DNA of 64,000 nt, taken from NCBI RefSeq assembly GCF_001514125.1, contig NZ_KQ948559.1:232542-296541 (forward strand). Direction: 5' to 3'. The DNA comes from Streptomyces longwoodensis. Its GTDB lineage: Bacteria; Actinomycetota; Actinomycetes; Streptomycetales; Streptomycetaceae. Each line of letters starts with the position of its first letter. Position 1 is the first letter of the stretch. This document shows positions 8,397 to 18,045 of this stretch, piece after piece. Under the pieces are notes generated by a model. That model was not told the DNA's origin and did no database searches. It was given only the letters and a program-made list of their open reading frames with translations. A program made the translations under genes and the position numbers.

Positions 8397-9959
8397 ATGC
8401 AGAACCCGGACACCGCCCCTGTGGACGGATCCGACGGAATCACCGCCCTTCCCGCCTTTCCCGCTCAGGAGCGCTTCGCCCAGGGCGCGCAGTTCATCGG
8501 CGGCCGCTACCGCCACGGCACCTCGGCGGCCACACACACCGTGGTCGACCCGGCCACCGGCCGCGACGTCCTGACGTACGCGCTGGCGAGCACCGACGAC
8601 GTCGACGCGGCGGTCGCCGCGGCGCGCGCCGCCTTCCCGGGCTGGGCCGGGGCCACCCCCGGCGAGCGCTCCGACGCGCTGCACCGCTTCGCCGCCGTGC
8701 TCGCCGACCGCGCCGAGGACCTGGCCCGCGCCGAGTCCCTCCAGTGCGGCAAGCCGCTGAAGCTCACCCGTGAGTTCGACGTGCCGGGGACGGTCGACAA
8801 CACCGCGTTCTTCGCCGGCGCGGCCCGCCACCTGGCCGGGCTGTCCGCCGGGGAGTACTCGGGGGACCACACCTCGTACGTGCGCCGCGAGCCCATCGGC
8901 GTCGTCGGCTCCATCGCGCCGTGGAACTACCCGCTGCAGATGGCGGCGTGGAAGGTCCTCCCGGCGATCGCGGCGGGCAACACCATCGTGCTGAAGCCCG
9001 CCGAGCTCACCCCGCTGACCTCGCTGCTGTTCGCCGAGGCCGCCACCGCCGCCGGCATCCCGGACGGGGTGGTCAACGTCGTCACCGGCACCGGCCGGGA
9101 GGCGGGCGAGCACCTGGTCGGCCACCCGGACGTGGCCATGACCTCCTTCACCGGCTCCACCGCGGTGGGCCGGCGCGTCGCCGAGGTCGCCACCGCCTCC
9201 GTCAAGCGCCTGCACCTGGAGCTCGGCGGCAAGGCGCCGTTCGTGGTCTTCGACGACGCCGACCTGGAGGCCGCCGCACAGGGCGCGGTCGCGGGCTCGC
9301 TCATCAACACCGGGCAGGACTGCACGGCCGCCACGCGCGCGTACGTGCAGCGGCCCCTGTACGAGGCGTTCGTCGCGCGCACGGCCGCCCTGATGGAGAC
9401 CGTCCGACTGGGCGACCCCTTCGCGCCCGGTACCGACCTCGGCCCGCTGGTCTCCGCCGCCCAGCGCGACCGCGTGGCGGGCTTCGTCGACCGGGCCCGC
9501 GCCTACGCGCGCGTGGTGACCGGCGGCGAGATCCCCGGCGGGGAGCACAGCAACGGCGCGTACTATCGGCCCACGCTGGTCGCCGACGCGCCCCAGGACA
9601 GCGAGATCGTCCAGGCGGAGATCTTCGGCCCGGTCCTCGTGGTGCTGCCCTTCGACACCGACGACGACGGCCTCCGCCTCGCCAACGACACGCCGTACGG
9701 GCTGGCGGCGTCGGCGTGGACCCGGGACGTCTACCGGGCGAACCGGGCGACCCGCGAGATCAGGGCCGGCTGCGTGTGGGTCAACGACCACATCCCCATC
9801 ATCAGCGAGATGCCGCACGGAGGCTTCGGGCAGTCCGGCTTCGGCAAGGACATGTCCGCGTACTCGTTCGAGGAGTACACGCAGATCAAGCACGTTATGT
9901 TCGACAACACGGCGGTTGCTGCGAAGGACTGGCACCGCACCGTCTTCGGGGACCGATAG
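8397..9959 (+). CDS. Aminobutyraldehyde/aldehyde dehydrogenase (PuuC/PatD type)
   Basis: This 520-residue NAD(P)+-dependent aldehyde dehydrogenase has the usual N-terminal cofactor domain (PWNYPLQMAAWKVLPA, FTGSTAVG), the LELGGKAP glutamate motif and the catalytic cysteine in TGQDCTAATR. It starts the block that continues with a polyamine importer and a PuuB-like oxidase. It therefore most likely oxidises 4-aminobutyraldehyde (or its gamma-glutamyl form) made from putrescine to the GABA-level acid. A gap of only 51 bp to potD suggests co-transcription. Cytosolic; of normal family length. Confidence 0.85.
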   Translation: MQNPDTAPVDGSDGITALPAFPAQERFAQGAQFIGGRYRHGTSAATHTVVDPATGRDVLTYALASTDDVDAAVAAARAAFPGWAGATPGERSDALHRFAAVLADRAEDLARAESLQCGKPLKLTREFDVPGTVDNTAFFAGAARHLAGLSAGEYSGDHTSYVRREPIGVVGSIAPWNYPLQMAAWKVLPAIAAGNTIVLKPAELTPLTSLLFAEAATAAGIPDGVVNVVTGTGREAGEHLVGHPDVAMTSFTGSTAVGRRVAEVATASVKRLHLELGGKAPFVVFDDADLEAAAQGAVAGSLINTGQDCTAATRAYVQRPLYEAFVARTAALMETVRLGDPFAPGTDLGPLVSAAQRDRVAGFVDRARAYARVVTGGEIPGGEHSNGAYYRPTLVADAPQDSEIVQAEIFGPVLVVLPFDTDDDGLRLANDTPYGLAASAWTRDVYRANRATREIRAGCVWVNDHIPIISEMPHGGFGQSGFGKDMSAYSFEEYTQIKHVMFDNTAVAAKDWHRTVFGDR

Positions 9960-10010
9960 CAAACGGGCCGCCTGACCCGCGGCCGACCCTCCCGGAAGGG
10001 CACCACGCGC

Positions 10011-11261
10011 ATGGAGCAGTACGAGCCCGACGACCGTCTCTCACCGGCCCAGGTGGCCGCGATGCGGCGCAGTCTCCGCAACGGCCGGGCGGCCCTGACC
10101 CGCCGGTCGCTGCTGCGGGCCTCCGCGGGCGGCGCGCTGGCGCTGGGCGGCCTCGGGTCGCTGAGCGCCTGCGGGATCCCCGCGGCCGGCAAGACGGCGG
10201 GCGGCACGTCCGCCGAGGACCACTCGGCGCAGGAGAAGAAGATCGCCTTCTCCAACTGGACCGAGTACATGGACGTCGACGACAGCGGCAAGCACCACCC
10301 GACCCTCGACGCCTTCACCAAGCGGACCGGCATCAAGGTCACGTACACCGAGGACATCAACGACAACAACGAGTTCTTCGGCAAGATCAAGCCGCAGCTC
10401 GCCGCCGGCCAGGACACCGGCCGCGACCTGATCGTCCTCACGGACTGGCTGGCCGCCCGGCTGATCCGCCTGGGCTGGGTGCAGAAGCTCGACCCGGCCA
10501 ACCTGCCGCACGCCTTCGCCAACCTCTCCGGCCAGTTCCGCAGCCCCGACTGGGACCCCGGGCGCGCCTACTCCTACCCCTGGCAGGGCATCTCCACGGT
10601 GATCGCCTTCAACAAGAAGGCGCTGGACGGCGTCGAGGTGACGTCGGTCTCCGACCTGCTCGACAACCCCAAGCTCAAGGGCCGGGTCGGCTTCCTCACC
10701 GAGATGCGCGACACCGTCGGCATGACGCTCCTGGACCTCGGCAAGGACCCGGCGAGCTTCACCGCCGACGACTACGACGCGGCGATCGCCCGCCTCCAGA
10801 AGGGCGTCGACCGCGGCCAGATCCGCCGCTTCACCGGCAACGACTACACCTCCGACCTCACCAAGGGCGACCTGGCGGCCTGTCTGGCCTGGGCCGGTGA
10901 CGTCGTCCAGCTCAAGGCGGACAGCCCCGACGTCGACTTCATCGTCCCGGACAGCGGCTACCTGACGTCCAGCGACAACCTGCTGGTCCCCAACAAGGCC
11001 CGGCACAAGACCAACGCCGAGCGGCTGATCGACTACTACTACGAGCCGCAGGCCGCCGCCGAGCTCGCCGCCTACATCAACTACGTCTGCCCGGTGGACG
11101 GCGTGAAGCCCTACCTGGCCAAGATCGACGCGGACGCGGCGAACAACCCGCTGATCATCCCCGACAAGGCCATGCAGGCCAAGTCGCACGCCTTCCGCTC
11201 GCTGAGCGCGAAGGAAGAGACCGCATTCGAAGCGCAGTTCGCGAAGCTCACTGGGGCGTGA
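10011..11261 (+). CDS. potD: Polyamine ABC transporter substrate-binding lipoprotein
   Basis: The 416-residue PotD/PotF-type binding protein starts with a 29-residue leader before a twin-arginine signal (TRRSLLRA, Arg31-Arg32) and the lipobox LSAC (Cys54). It is therefore a Tat-exported lipoprotein anchored outside the membrane. The mature part has the spermidine/putrescine-binding pattern FSNWTEYMD, aspartates for amine contacts, and the conserved C-terminal CPV segment. It is the first gene of a potD-A-B-C set, with a 4-bp overlap with the ATPase gene. The exact ligand (putrescine, spermidine or cadaverine) is inferred from context only. Confidence 0.88.
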   Translation: MEQYEPDDRLSPAQVAAMRRSLRNGRAALTRRSLLRASAGGALALGGLGSLSACGIPAAGKTAGGTSAEDHSAQEKKIAFSNWTEYMDVDDSGKHHPTLDAFTKRTGIKVTYTEDINDNNEFFGKIKPQLAAGQDTGRDLIVLTDWLAARLIRLGWVQKLDPANLPHAFANLSGQFRSPDWDPGRAYSYPWQGISTVIAFNKKALDGVEVTSVSDLLDNPKLKGRVGFLTEMRDTVGMTLLDLGKDPASFTADDYDAAIARLQKGVDRGQIRRFTGNDYTSDLTKGDLAACLAWAGDVVQLKADSPDVDFIVPDSGYLTSSDNLLVPNKARHKTNAERLIDYYYEPQAAAELAAYINYVCPVDGVKPYLAKIDADAANNPLIIPDKAMQAKSHAFRSLSAKEETAFEAQFAKLTGA

Positions 11262-12424
11262 CCACGATGAAGACCACGAACGACAGCGGCGGCGACGTCC
11301 GCCTGACCGGCATCGGCAAGACCTACGGCGCCTTCACCGCCGTCCACCCCCTGGACCTGACCGTGCCCCAGGGCTCGTTCTTCGCGCTGCTCGGCGCGTC
11401 CGGCTGCGGCAAGACCACCACCCTGCGCATGATCGCCGGCCTGGAGGAGCCCACCACGGGCACCGTCCACCTCGGCGACCAGGACGTCACCCACCTGCCG
11501 CCCTACAAGCGCCCGGTGAACACGGTGTTCCAGTCCTACGCCCTCTTCCCGCACCTCGACATCTTCGAGAACGTCGCCTTCGGCCTGCGCCGGCGCGGCA
11601 TCAAGAGCGTGAAGAAGCAGGTCGAGGACATGCTGGAGCTGGTCCAGCTCGGCGAGCAGGCGCGCAAGAAGCCGCACCAGCTCTCCGGCGGCCAGCAGCA
11701 GCGCGTCGCGGTGGCCCGCGCGCTGATCAACCACCCCAAGGTGCTGCTGCTCGACGAGCCCCTCGGCGCCCTCGACCTGAAGCTGCGCCGCCAGATGCAG
11801 CTGGAGCTCAAGCGCATCCAGACCGAGGTCGGCATCACCTTCGTCCACGTCACGCACGACCAGGAGGAGGCCATGACCATGGCCGACACGGTCGCCGTGA
11901 TGAACGCCGGCCGTGTCGAGCAGCTCGGCGCGCCCGCCGACCTCTACGAGAACCCGCGGTCCACGTTCGTCGCGAACTTCCTCGGCACCTCCAACCTGAT
12001 CGAGGCCGAGGTCGACACCCGCAGCGGCGACGACATCGTCCTGCGGGCCGGCGGCGGCAAGCTCGTCCTGCCCGCGGCGCGCTGTACCGCGCCCACCGCG
12101 GCCGGCGGGAAGGTGCTGGTCGGGGTACGCCCCGAGAAGATCTCCCTGACCCACGCGGACGACGCCGGCTCCATCCCCGAGGGCCGCAACCGCATCACCG
12201 GCACCATCGCCGACGCCAGCTTCATCGGCGTCTCCACCCAGTACGTCGTCGACAGCGCGGTCTGCCCCGAGCTCGCGGTGTACGCGCAGAACGTCGAGCG
12301 CGACGGCCGCCTGGTGCCCGGCGCGGAGGTCGTCCTGCACTGGAGCCCGGCGCACACCTTCGGGCTCGACGCCGACCAGGACATCGACGCGGGCGTGGGG
12401 TCCGTCGAGGAAGAGGCCGCGTAG
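11258..12424 (+). CDS. potA: Polyamine ABC transporter ATPase
   Basis: The 388-residue protein starts at GTG 11258, overlapping potD by four bases. Walker A GASGCGKTT is at about 47-55, followed by the Q-loop VFQSYALFPH, signature LSGGQQQR, Walker B LLLDEPLGALD and the H-loop VTHDQEEA. A C-terminal TOBE domain follows from about 290. It energises the two permeases downstream. The domain set is that of PotA/CysA-type importers. Confidence 0.9.
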   Translation: MTTMKTTNDSGGDVRLTGIGKTYGAFTAVHPLDLTVPQGSFFALLGASGCGKTTTLRMIAGLEEPTTGTVHLGDQDVTHLPPYKRPVNTVFQSYALFPHLDIFENVAFGLRRRGIKSVKKQVEDMLELVQLGEQARKKPHQLSGGQQQRVAVARALINHPKVLLLDEPLGALDLKLRRQMQLELKRIQTEVGITFVHVTHDQEEAMTMADTVAVMNAGRVEQLGAPADLYENPRSTFVANFLGTSNLIEAEVDTRSGDDIVLRAGGGKLVLPAARCTAPTAAGGKVLVGVRPEKISLTHADDAGSIPEGRNRITGTIADASFIGVSTQYVVDSAVCPELAVYAQNVERDGRLVPGAEVVLHWSPAHTFGLDADQDIDAGVGSVEEEAA

Positions 12425-12426
12425 CG

Positions 12427-13356
12427 ATGTCGACGCTCACCGAGGCGCCCCCGCCCCTCACCCCCGCCGCCCCCGCCAAGAAGCCGCCGCGCCGGCGCGG
12501 CCGCTGGACGCCGTACTGGCTGCTGCTGCCCGGACTGCTCTGGCTGGTGGTGTTCTTCGCGCTGCCGATGATCTACCAGGCGTCCACGTCCGTGCAGACC
12601 GGCTCCCTGGAACAGGGCTACAAGGTCACCTGGCACTTCGCGACCTACTGGAACGCGCTGGGCGACTACTGGCCGCAGGCCCTGCGCTCGGTGCTGTACG
12701 CGGCCGCCGCGACGATCCTGTGCCTGCTCCTCGGCTACCCGCTGGCCTACCTGATCGCCTTCCGCGCGGGCCGCTGGCGCAACCTGATCATGATCCTGGT
12801 GATCGCGCCGTTCTTCACCAGCTTCCTCATCCGCACCCTCGCCTGGAAGACGATCCTCGCGGACGGCGGACCGGTCGTGGGGGCGCTCAACACCCTGCAC
12901 GTGCTGGACGTCACCGACTGGCTCGGCTGGACGGCCGGGGACCGCGTCCTCGCCACCCCGCTCGCGGTGGTGTGCGGACTGACGTACAACTTCCTGCCGT
13001 TCATGATCCTGCCGCTGTACACCTCGCTGGAGCGCATCGACGGACGGCTGCACGAGGCCGCCGGCGACCTGTACGCCAGGCCCTCGACCACCTTCCGCAA
13101 GGTGACCTTCCCGCTGTCGATGCCGGGCGTGGTCTCCGGGACCCTGCTGACCTTCATCCCGGCCTCCGGCGACTACGTCAACGCCGAACTGCTCGGCTCC
13201 ACCGACACCCGCATGATCGGCAACGTCATCCAGACCCAGTTCCTGCGGGTCCTCGACTACCCGACCGCCGCGGCCCTGTCGTTCATCCTCATGGCGGCGA
13301 TCCTGCTCATGGTCACCTTCTACATCCGCAGGTCCGGGACGGAGGATCTGGTCTGA
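12427..13356 (+). CDS. potB: Polyamine ABC transporter permease 1
   Basis: This 309-residue inner-membrane permease has a basic N-terminus and about six transmembrane helices. The cytoplasmic coupling loop contains the EAA motif (LHEAAGDLYARPSTTFRKV). The ATG lies 2 bp after the potA stop, and the gene overlaps potC by one base (TGATG). It forms the channel with PotC. Confidence 0.88.
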   Translation: MSTLTEAPPPLTPAAPAKKPPRRRGRWTPYWLLLPGLLWLVVFFALPMIYQASTSVQTGSLEQGYKVTWHFATYWNALGDYWPQALRSVLYAAAATILCLLLGYPLAYLIAFRAGRWRNLIMILVIAPFFTSFLIRTLAWKTILADGGPVVGALNTLHVLDVTDWLGWTAGDRVLATPLAVVCGLTYNFLPFMILPLYTSLERIDGRLHEAAGDLYARPSTTFRKVTFPLSMPGVVSGTLLTFIPASGDYVNAELLGSTDTRMIGNVIQTQFLRVLDYPTAAALSFILMAAILLMVTFYIRRSGTEDLV

Positions 13357-14156
13357 TGCCCGTCGTCACCTGGCTCAAGCGCCGGCTGGTCGTCATCGCC
13401 GGCCTGATCACGCTCGGCTACCTGCTGCTGCCGAACATCGTCGTCACGGTGTTCTCCTTCAACCAGCCCAAGGGCCGCTTCAACTACGAGTGGCAGCAGT
13501 TCTCCACCGCGGCCTGGCAGGACCCCTGCGGGGTGTCCGGCCTGTGCGGCTCGCTGTCGATCAGCCTGCAGATCGCCCTCTGGGCGACGATCGGCGCGAC
13601 CGTCCTCGGCTCGATGATCGCCTTCGCGCTGGTCCGCTACCGCTTCCGGGCCCGCGGCGCCGTGAACTCGATGATCTTCCTGCCGATGGCCATGCCCGAG
13701 GTCGTCATGGCCGCCTCGCTGCTCACCCTGTTCCTCAACCTGGGCGCCCAGCTCGGCTTCTGGACGATCCTCATCGCCCACATCATGTTCTGCCTCAGCT
13801 TCGTCGTCGTCGCCGTCAAGGCCCGCGTGATGTCGATGGACCCGCGCCTGGAGGAGGCCGCCCGCGACCTCTACGCCGGACCCGTGCAGACCTTCCTGCG
13901 GGTCACCCTGCCCATCGCCGCCCCCGGCATCGCCGCGGGCGCGCTGCTCGCCTTCGCGCTGTCCTTCGACGACTTCATCATCACCAACTTCAACGCGGGC
14001 TCGACGGTGACCTTCCCGATGTTCGTCTGGGGCTCGGCCCAGCGCGGGACGCCCGTGCAGATCAACGTCATCGGGACGGCCATGTTCCTCGTCGCCGTCC
14101 TGCTCGTCCTGACCGCCATGGTCATCAGCAACCGCCGCACCAAGCGCAAGGCGTGA
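13356..14156 (+). CDS. potC: Polyamine ABC transporter permease 2
   Basis: The ATG at 13356 shares one base with the potB stop, giving 266 residues. There are six predicted transmembrane helices, and the EAA loop reads LEEAARDLYAGPVQTFLRV. The partially polar FNQPKGRFNYEW segment after helix 1 is typical of PotC/YdcV permeases. The gene is followed after 27 bp by the oxidase gene, probably in the same transcript. Confidence 0.88.
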   Translation: MPVVTWLKRRLVVIAGLITLGYLLLPNIVVTVFSFNQPKGRFNYEWQQFSTAAWQDPCGVSGLCGSLSISLQIALWATIGATVLGSMIAFALVRYRFRARGAVNSMIFLPMAMPEVVMAASLLTLFLNLGAQLGFWTILIAHIMFCLSFVVVAVKARVMSMDPRLEEAARDLYAGPVQTFLRVTLPIAAPGIAAGALLAFALSFDDFIITNFNAGSTVTFPMFVWGSAQRGTPVQINVIGTAMFLVAVLLVLTAMVISNRRTKRKA

Positions 14157-14183
14157 TCCGGAACACCGTAGGGAGTTGACATC

Positions 14184-15614
14184 ATGGCCCCACGCGCCAT
14201 GAGTTCTGCACATCACTGGACGAAGGCACTCTCCGAAGCCCGGCCGGTCCCGTACTGGCTGGAAGACCCCGGCAGGCCCCGCCCCGAGCCCGCCCTCACC
14301 GGCGCCGAGACCTGCGACCTGCTCGTCGTCGGCGGTGGCTACAGCGGCCTGTGGACCGCGCTGGTCGCCAAGGAGCGCGACCCGGGGCGGGACGTGGTCC
14401 TGATCGAGGGCCGCGAGGCGGGCTGGGCCGCCTCGGGCCGCAACGGCGGCTTCTGCGCCGCCTCCCTCACCCACGGCCTGGCCAACGGCCTCAGCCGCTG
14501 GCCGGACGAGATCCACACCCTCCAGCGGCTCGGCGAGCGCAACCTCGACGAGATCGAGCGGGCCGTCGCCCGGTACGGCATCGACTGCGACTTCGAGCGC
14601 ACCGGCGAGATCGACGTCGCCACCGAGCCCTACCAGGCACGGGAGCTGCGCGACTGGTACGAGGAGACCGAGCGCCGGGGCCTCGCCGATGGCGTCGAGT
14701 TCCTGGACGCCGACGCGGTGCGCGCCCAGGTCGCCTCGCCCACCTTCGAGGCCGGCCTGTGGGACCGCCGGGGCGTGGCCATGCTGCACCCCGCCAAGCT
14801 CGCCTGGGGCCTGAAGCAGGCCTGTCTGCGCCTCGGCGTGCGCCTGTACGAGCACACCCCCGCCCTCACCCTGGAGCCGTACGGCGCCGCCGGCATGGCG
14901 GTGCGCACCCCCTACGGGCGGGTCCGCGCCCGCCAGGTGGCCCTCGGCACGAACGTCTTCCCCAGCCTGGTCCGACGGGTGCGCGCCTACACCGTCCCGG
15001 TCTACGACTACGCGCTGATGACCGAGCCGCTGACGCCCGAGCAGCTGACGTCGGTCGGCTGGGAGAACCGGCAGGGCCTCGGGGACTCGGCCAACCAGTT
15101 CCACTACTTCCGGCTGTCCGCCGACCACCGCATCCTGTGGGGCGGCTACGACGCGATCTACCCCTACGGCGGCCGGGTCCGCGCCGAGTACGACGACCGG
15201 CCCGAGACCTACGCCAAGCTCGCCGGGCACTTCTTCACCTGTTTCCCGCAGCTGGAGGGGGTGCGCTTCACGCACGCGTGGGGCGGCGCCATCGACACCT
15301 GCTCCCGCTTCTCGGCGTTCTTCGGCACCGCCCACCAGGGCCGGGTGGCCTACGCGGCCGGCTACACGGGCCTCGGGGTGGGCGCGACCCGGTTCGGCGC
15401 CGAGGTGATGCTCGACCTGCTCGCGGGGGAGCGCACCGAGCGCACCGAGCTGGAGATGGTCCGCAGGAAGCCGCTGCCCTTCCCGCCCGAGCCGTTCGCC
15501 TGGACCGGCATCGCCCTCACCAAGTGGTCGCTGGCCCGCGCCGACGCGCACGGCGGGCGGCGCAACCTGTGGCTGCGGGCCATGGACCGGCTCGGCCTGG
15601 GCTTCGACAGCTGA
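14184..15614 (+). CDS. FAD-dependent amine oxidase, gamma-glutamylputrescine oxidase-like
   Basis: The 476-residue DAO-fold flavoprotein has an N-terminal dinucleotide motif (LLVVGGGYSGLWTAL), the E of IEGREAGWAASGRNGG for ribose binding, and a C-terminal GYTGLGVGATR flavin motif. AGGGAG sits 10 nt before the chosen ATG 14184. The WAASGRNGGF stretch is characteristic of PuuB/OrdL-type enzymes. With the importer and aldehyde dehydrogenase it completes import, oxidative deamination and aldehyde oxidation of a polyamine. Whether the substrate is free or gamma-glutamylated is open: no gamma-glutamyl-putrescine synthetase is in the window. Confidence 0.82.
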   Translation: MAPRAMSSAHHWTKALSEARPVPYWLEDPGRPRPEPALTGAETCDLLVVGGGYSGLWTALVAKERDPGRDVVLIEGREAGWAASGRNGGFCAASLTHGLANGLSRWPDEIHTLQRLGERNLDEIERAVARYGIDCDFERTGEIDVATEPYQARELRDWYEETERRGLADGVEFLDADAVRAQVASPTFEAGLWDRRGVAMLHPAKLAWGLKQACLRLGVRLYEHTPALTLEPYGAAGMAVRTPYGRVRARQVALGTNVFPSLVRRVRAYTVPVYDYALMTEPLTPEQLTSVGWENRQGLGDSANQFHYFRLSADHRILWGGYDAIYPYGGRVRAEYDDRPETYAKLAGHFFTCFPQLEGVRFTHAWGGAIDTCSRFSAFFGTAHQGRVAYAAGYTGLGVGATRFGAEVMLDLLAGERTERTELEMVRRKPLPFPPEPFAWTGIALTKWSLARADAHGGRRNLWLRAMDRLGLGFDS

Positions 15615-15737
15615 CGCGGCCCGGCCCGCCGTGACCCGGCCTTCGGGAAATAGGTGGGCCGAACCCGCGTAATGCCCGGCCGGGACCTCCCTCTCCCTCG
15701 TGACGCGACCGCGTCCACGACACAGAGGGAGGTCGTC

Positions 15738-16190
15738 ATGACTGGGGCGAAGACGGCGGTCGAGTGGCTGGCATCCGTCGCACCGGACCCCGAGGCGTGC
15801 CGCTGGGAATGGGAGCGCAACCCCCACGGGGTCGCGCTGCTGCCCGCCGGCCGGGCCTGGGACGTCCTGATCCTGCCGGGCGAGCTCGGCTACCCCACGC
15901 TCGACGTGCTCACCCGCGTCCTGGACCGGCCGGGCCCGGTGCTGGCCGACTTCGGGGACGACCGGATGGGGTTCTTCGTCCCGCCGGGCACCGCCGCGCG
16001 CTGGGTCGGCACCGGCATCCGCACGGCCGGCAGCGGCACCTGGATCGTGGTGCCCCACCCGGGCCGGGCCGCCCGTGGCGTGCGCTGGCTGGTGTCACCG
16101 GACGGCTCCGGCACCCTCACCGACCCCGCCCTCCTGGAACTGGCCCTGCACGAGGCGGCGGCCCAGCGCGCCCGGGGGGAGGAGACCTAG
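15738..16190 (+). CDS. Small protein, possibly related to prim-pol N-terminal domains
   Basis: ATG 15738 is preceded by GAGGGAGG at 5 nt, giving 150 residues. The sequence runs AVEWLASVAPDPEACRWEWE, then beta-strand-rich VALLPAGRAWDVLILPG and FFVPPGTAARW. It resembles small Streptomyces proteins annotated as bifunctional DNA primase/polymerase-like. I see no complete set of polymerase acidic residues, so catalytic activity should not be assumed. It lies between the polyamine genes and the convergent PucR regulator. Confidence 0.6.
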   Translation: MTGAKTAVEWLASVAPDPEACRWEWERNPHGVALLPAGRAWDVLILPGELGYPTLDVLTRVLDRPGPVLADFGDDRMGFFVPPGTAARWVGTGIRTAGSGTWIVVPHPGRAARGVRWLVSPDGSGTLTDPALLELALHEAAAQRARGEET

Positions 16191-16216
16191 GCGGCAGGCG
16201 GCAGGCGGCAGGCGGT
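16190..16216. repeat. Short 7-bp tandem repeat
   Basis: GGCGGCA is repeated three times with a partial fourth unit directly after the stop of the preceding gene, in the 30-bp gap between convergent genes. It is probably neutral slippage sequence. Confidence 0.6.
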
Positions 16217-16220
16217 CGGG

Positions 16221-17903
16221 CTACGGGCGGGTGTGCGCGCCCGGCCCCTGGTCCGACGACGTCGCCTTCAGCGCCAGCCACAGCTCCATGCGCACGTCCG
16301 GGTCGTCCAGGGAGCGGCCGAGGATCTCCTCCACCCGGCGCATCCGGTAGCGCAGGGTGTGGCGGTGGACGCCGAGGTCCGCCGCGGCGGCGTCCCACTG
16401 GCCGTGCCGGGACAGCCACGCCCGCAGCGAGGCCACCAGGTCACCGCGCCCGGTCGCGTCGTGCTCGTACAGCGCTCGCAGCAGACCGTCCGCGAACGCC
16501 CGCACCGCGTCGTCCGCGAGCAGCGGCAGCACCGAACCGGCGGCCAGCTGCTCGTGCTCCACGCACACCCGGCCCCGCCGCCGCGCCACCGACAGCGCCT
16601 GCTCGGCCTGCTTGTAGGCGGAGGCCGCCGCGATCGGCCCGGCCGGCGCCGACAGCCCGACGACCAGCTCGCCGTCGTCCCCGGCCTCGCGGGCCCCGCC
16701 CGCGGGCCGCCCGGCCTCCAGTGCCGCCGCGAAGTCCGCGCACGCCGTCACCGCGGCCCCGCCGTCCGGCGCCAGGACGACCAGCCGCTCGCCCTCCGGG
16801 ACCACCAGCACCGCCTCGCCGGAGCGGGCCGCGGCCGCCTCCAGCGCCTCCGCCAGCGCGTCCAGCGGGGCGCCCGTCGCCTCCGCGGACTTCGCCGCGG
16901 CCCCGCGCGCCGGGGCCGGCCCGTCGGTGTGGGCGCGGGCCGCGGGGCCGGGCGCCGCCTCGGCGACGATCATCCGGAACGGGGCGTCCAGCAGCTCGCC
17001 GTACAGGTCGCCGGCGACGGCGCGGGCGTGGTCCGGCTCGCCCGCGAGGAGCATGCGCAGCACTGCCGCGCCGATCCGCTGCTCGGCCGCGTGCAGCGAG
17101 CGCGAGCGCTCCGTGATCAGGGTGAGCAGGGCGATCGCCGAGTGCACCGCGTACCGCTCGGCGGTGCCCGGGGCGGCCGCGGTGCCGACGGCGAGCGCGG
17201 CCCGCGGGCGGCGGCCGGTGCCCAGCGAGTGCAGCTCGACCCGGTCGTCGGCGTCGGGTCCGCCCGGGCCGCCCACCACCGAGGACGCCGGCGCCGGCCG
17301 CTCCCGCAGCCGCTCCACCTCCGCCGTCAGCCGCGCCGCCCTGCGGCCCGCCCACTCCGGCGCGGTCGCCACGACCGCGCCGGAGGCGTCGTACAGCGCC
17401 GCCCAGCCGTCGACCTGTTGCGCGAGCGCGGCGAGCAGCCCCTCGGGGCCGGCCGTGAGCGCCTGCCGGGTCAGCTCCCGCTGGGCCGCGAAGCCCGCGG
17501 TGACCGCCCGGTACTGGTCGGCCGCGATCGCCGCCGACACCGCCTTGCTGATCGCCAGGAACGGCGTGCGCCGGGGCACCTCCAGCAGCGGCAGCCCCTC
17601 CTGCGCGGCGGCGTCGACCAGGGCCGCGGGGACCTCGTCGTAGTTCACCCCGACCGCGAAACCCAGCCCGACCACGCCGGCCCCCGCCAGGCGCCGCACG
17701 TAGCGCCGCATCGCCTCCGGGTCCTCCGCGTCCAGCTTCAGCGCGGTGATCAGCAGCAGCTCCCCGCCCTCCATGTACGGCACGGGGTCGGCGAGTTCGC
17801 TGACGTGCGCCCAGCGCACGGGCACGTCGAGGCGGTCCTCGCCCGCGCGCACGGTCAGCTTGAGCGCGGAGTGGTGGACGAGCGAGGCGAGGGTGGGGGG
17901 CAT
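16221..17903 (-). CDS. PucR-family transcriptional regulator
   Basis: ATG 17903 is preceded by GAAGG at 5 nt and begins the conserved MPPTLASLV stretch; upstream in-frame extension is not needed. The 560-residue protein has an N-terminal PucR sensor domain (about 1-130). A central GGDEF-like/CdaR region follows, and the C-terminal helix-turn-helix reads WDAAAADLGVHRHTLRYRMRR. Members of this family activate or repress catabolic genes for purines, amines and amino acids. Its place between polyamine and GABA genes suggests it controls them; no autoregulatory site was identified. Confidence 0.85.
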   Translation of the reverse strand: MPPTLASLVHHSALKLTVRAGEDRLDVPVRWAHVSELADPVPYMEGGELLLITALKLDAEDPEAMRRYVRRLAGAGVVGLGFAVGVNYDEVPAALVDAAAQEGLPLLEVPRRTPFLAISKAVSAAIAADQYRAVTAGFAAQRELTRQALTAGPEGLLAALAQQVDGWAALYDASGAVVATAPEWAGRRAARLTAEVERLRERPAPASSVVGGPGGPDADDRVELHSLGTGRRPRAALAVGTAAAPGTAERYAVHSAIALLTLITERSRSLHAAEQRIGAAVLRMLLAGEPDHARAVAGDLYGELLDAPFRMIVAEAAPGPAARAHTDGPAPARGAAAKSAEATGAPLDALAEALEAAAARSGEAVLVVPEGERLVVLAPDGGAAVTACADFAAALEAGRPAGGAREAGDDGELVVGLSAPAGPIAAASAYKQAEQALSVARRRGRVCVEHEQLAAGSVLPLLADDAVRAFADGLLRALYEHDATGRGDLVASLRAWLSRHGQWDAAAADLGVHRHTLRYRMRRVEEILGRSLDDPDVRMELWLALKATSSDQGPGAHTRP

Positions 17904-18045
17904 GGCGCCTTCAGGTCGGCGGACGTGATCGTCGGGTGATCGTTTGGCCACATCGTATGAAGGGCCTGGGGCGATTCTGCCTCACTGGAGGAGTGCCGTG
18001 CGTCCGTTCGACCGTGACGCGGTACGCCCCCGCCCCCGCCGGGCC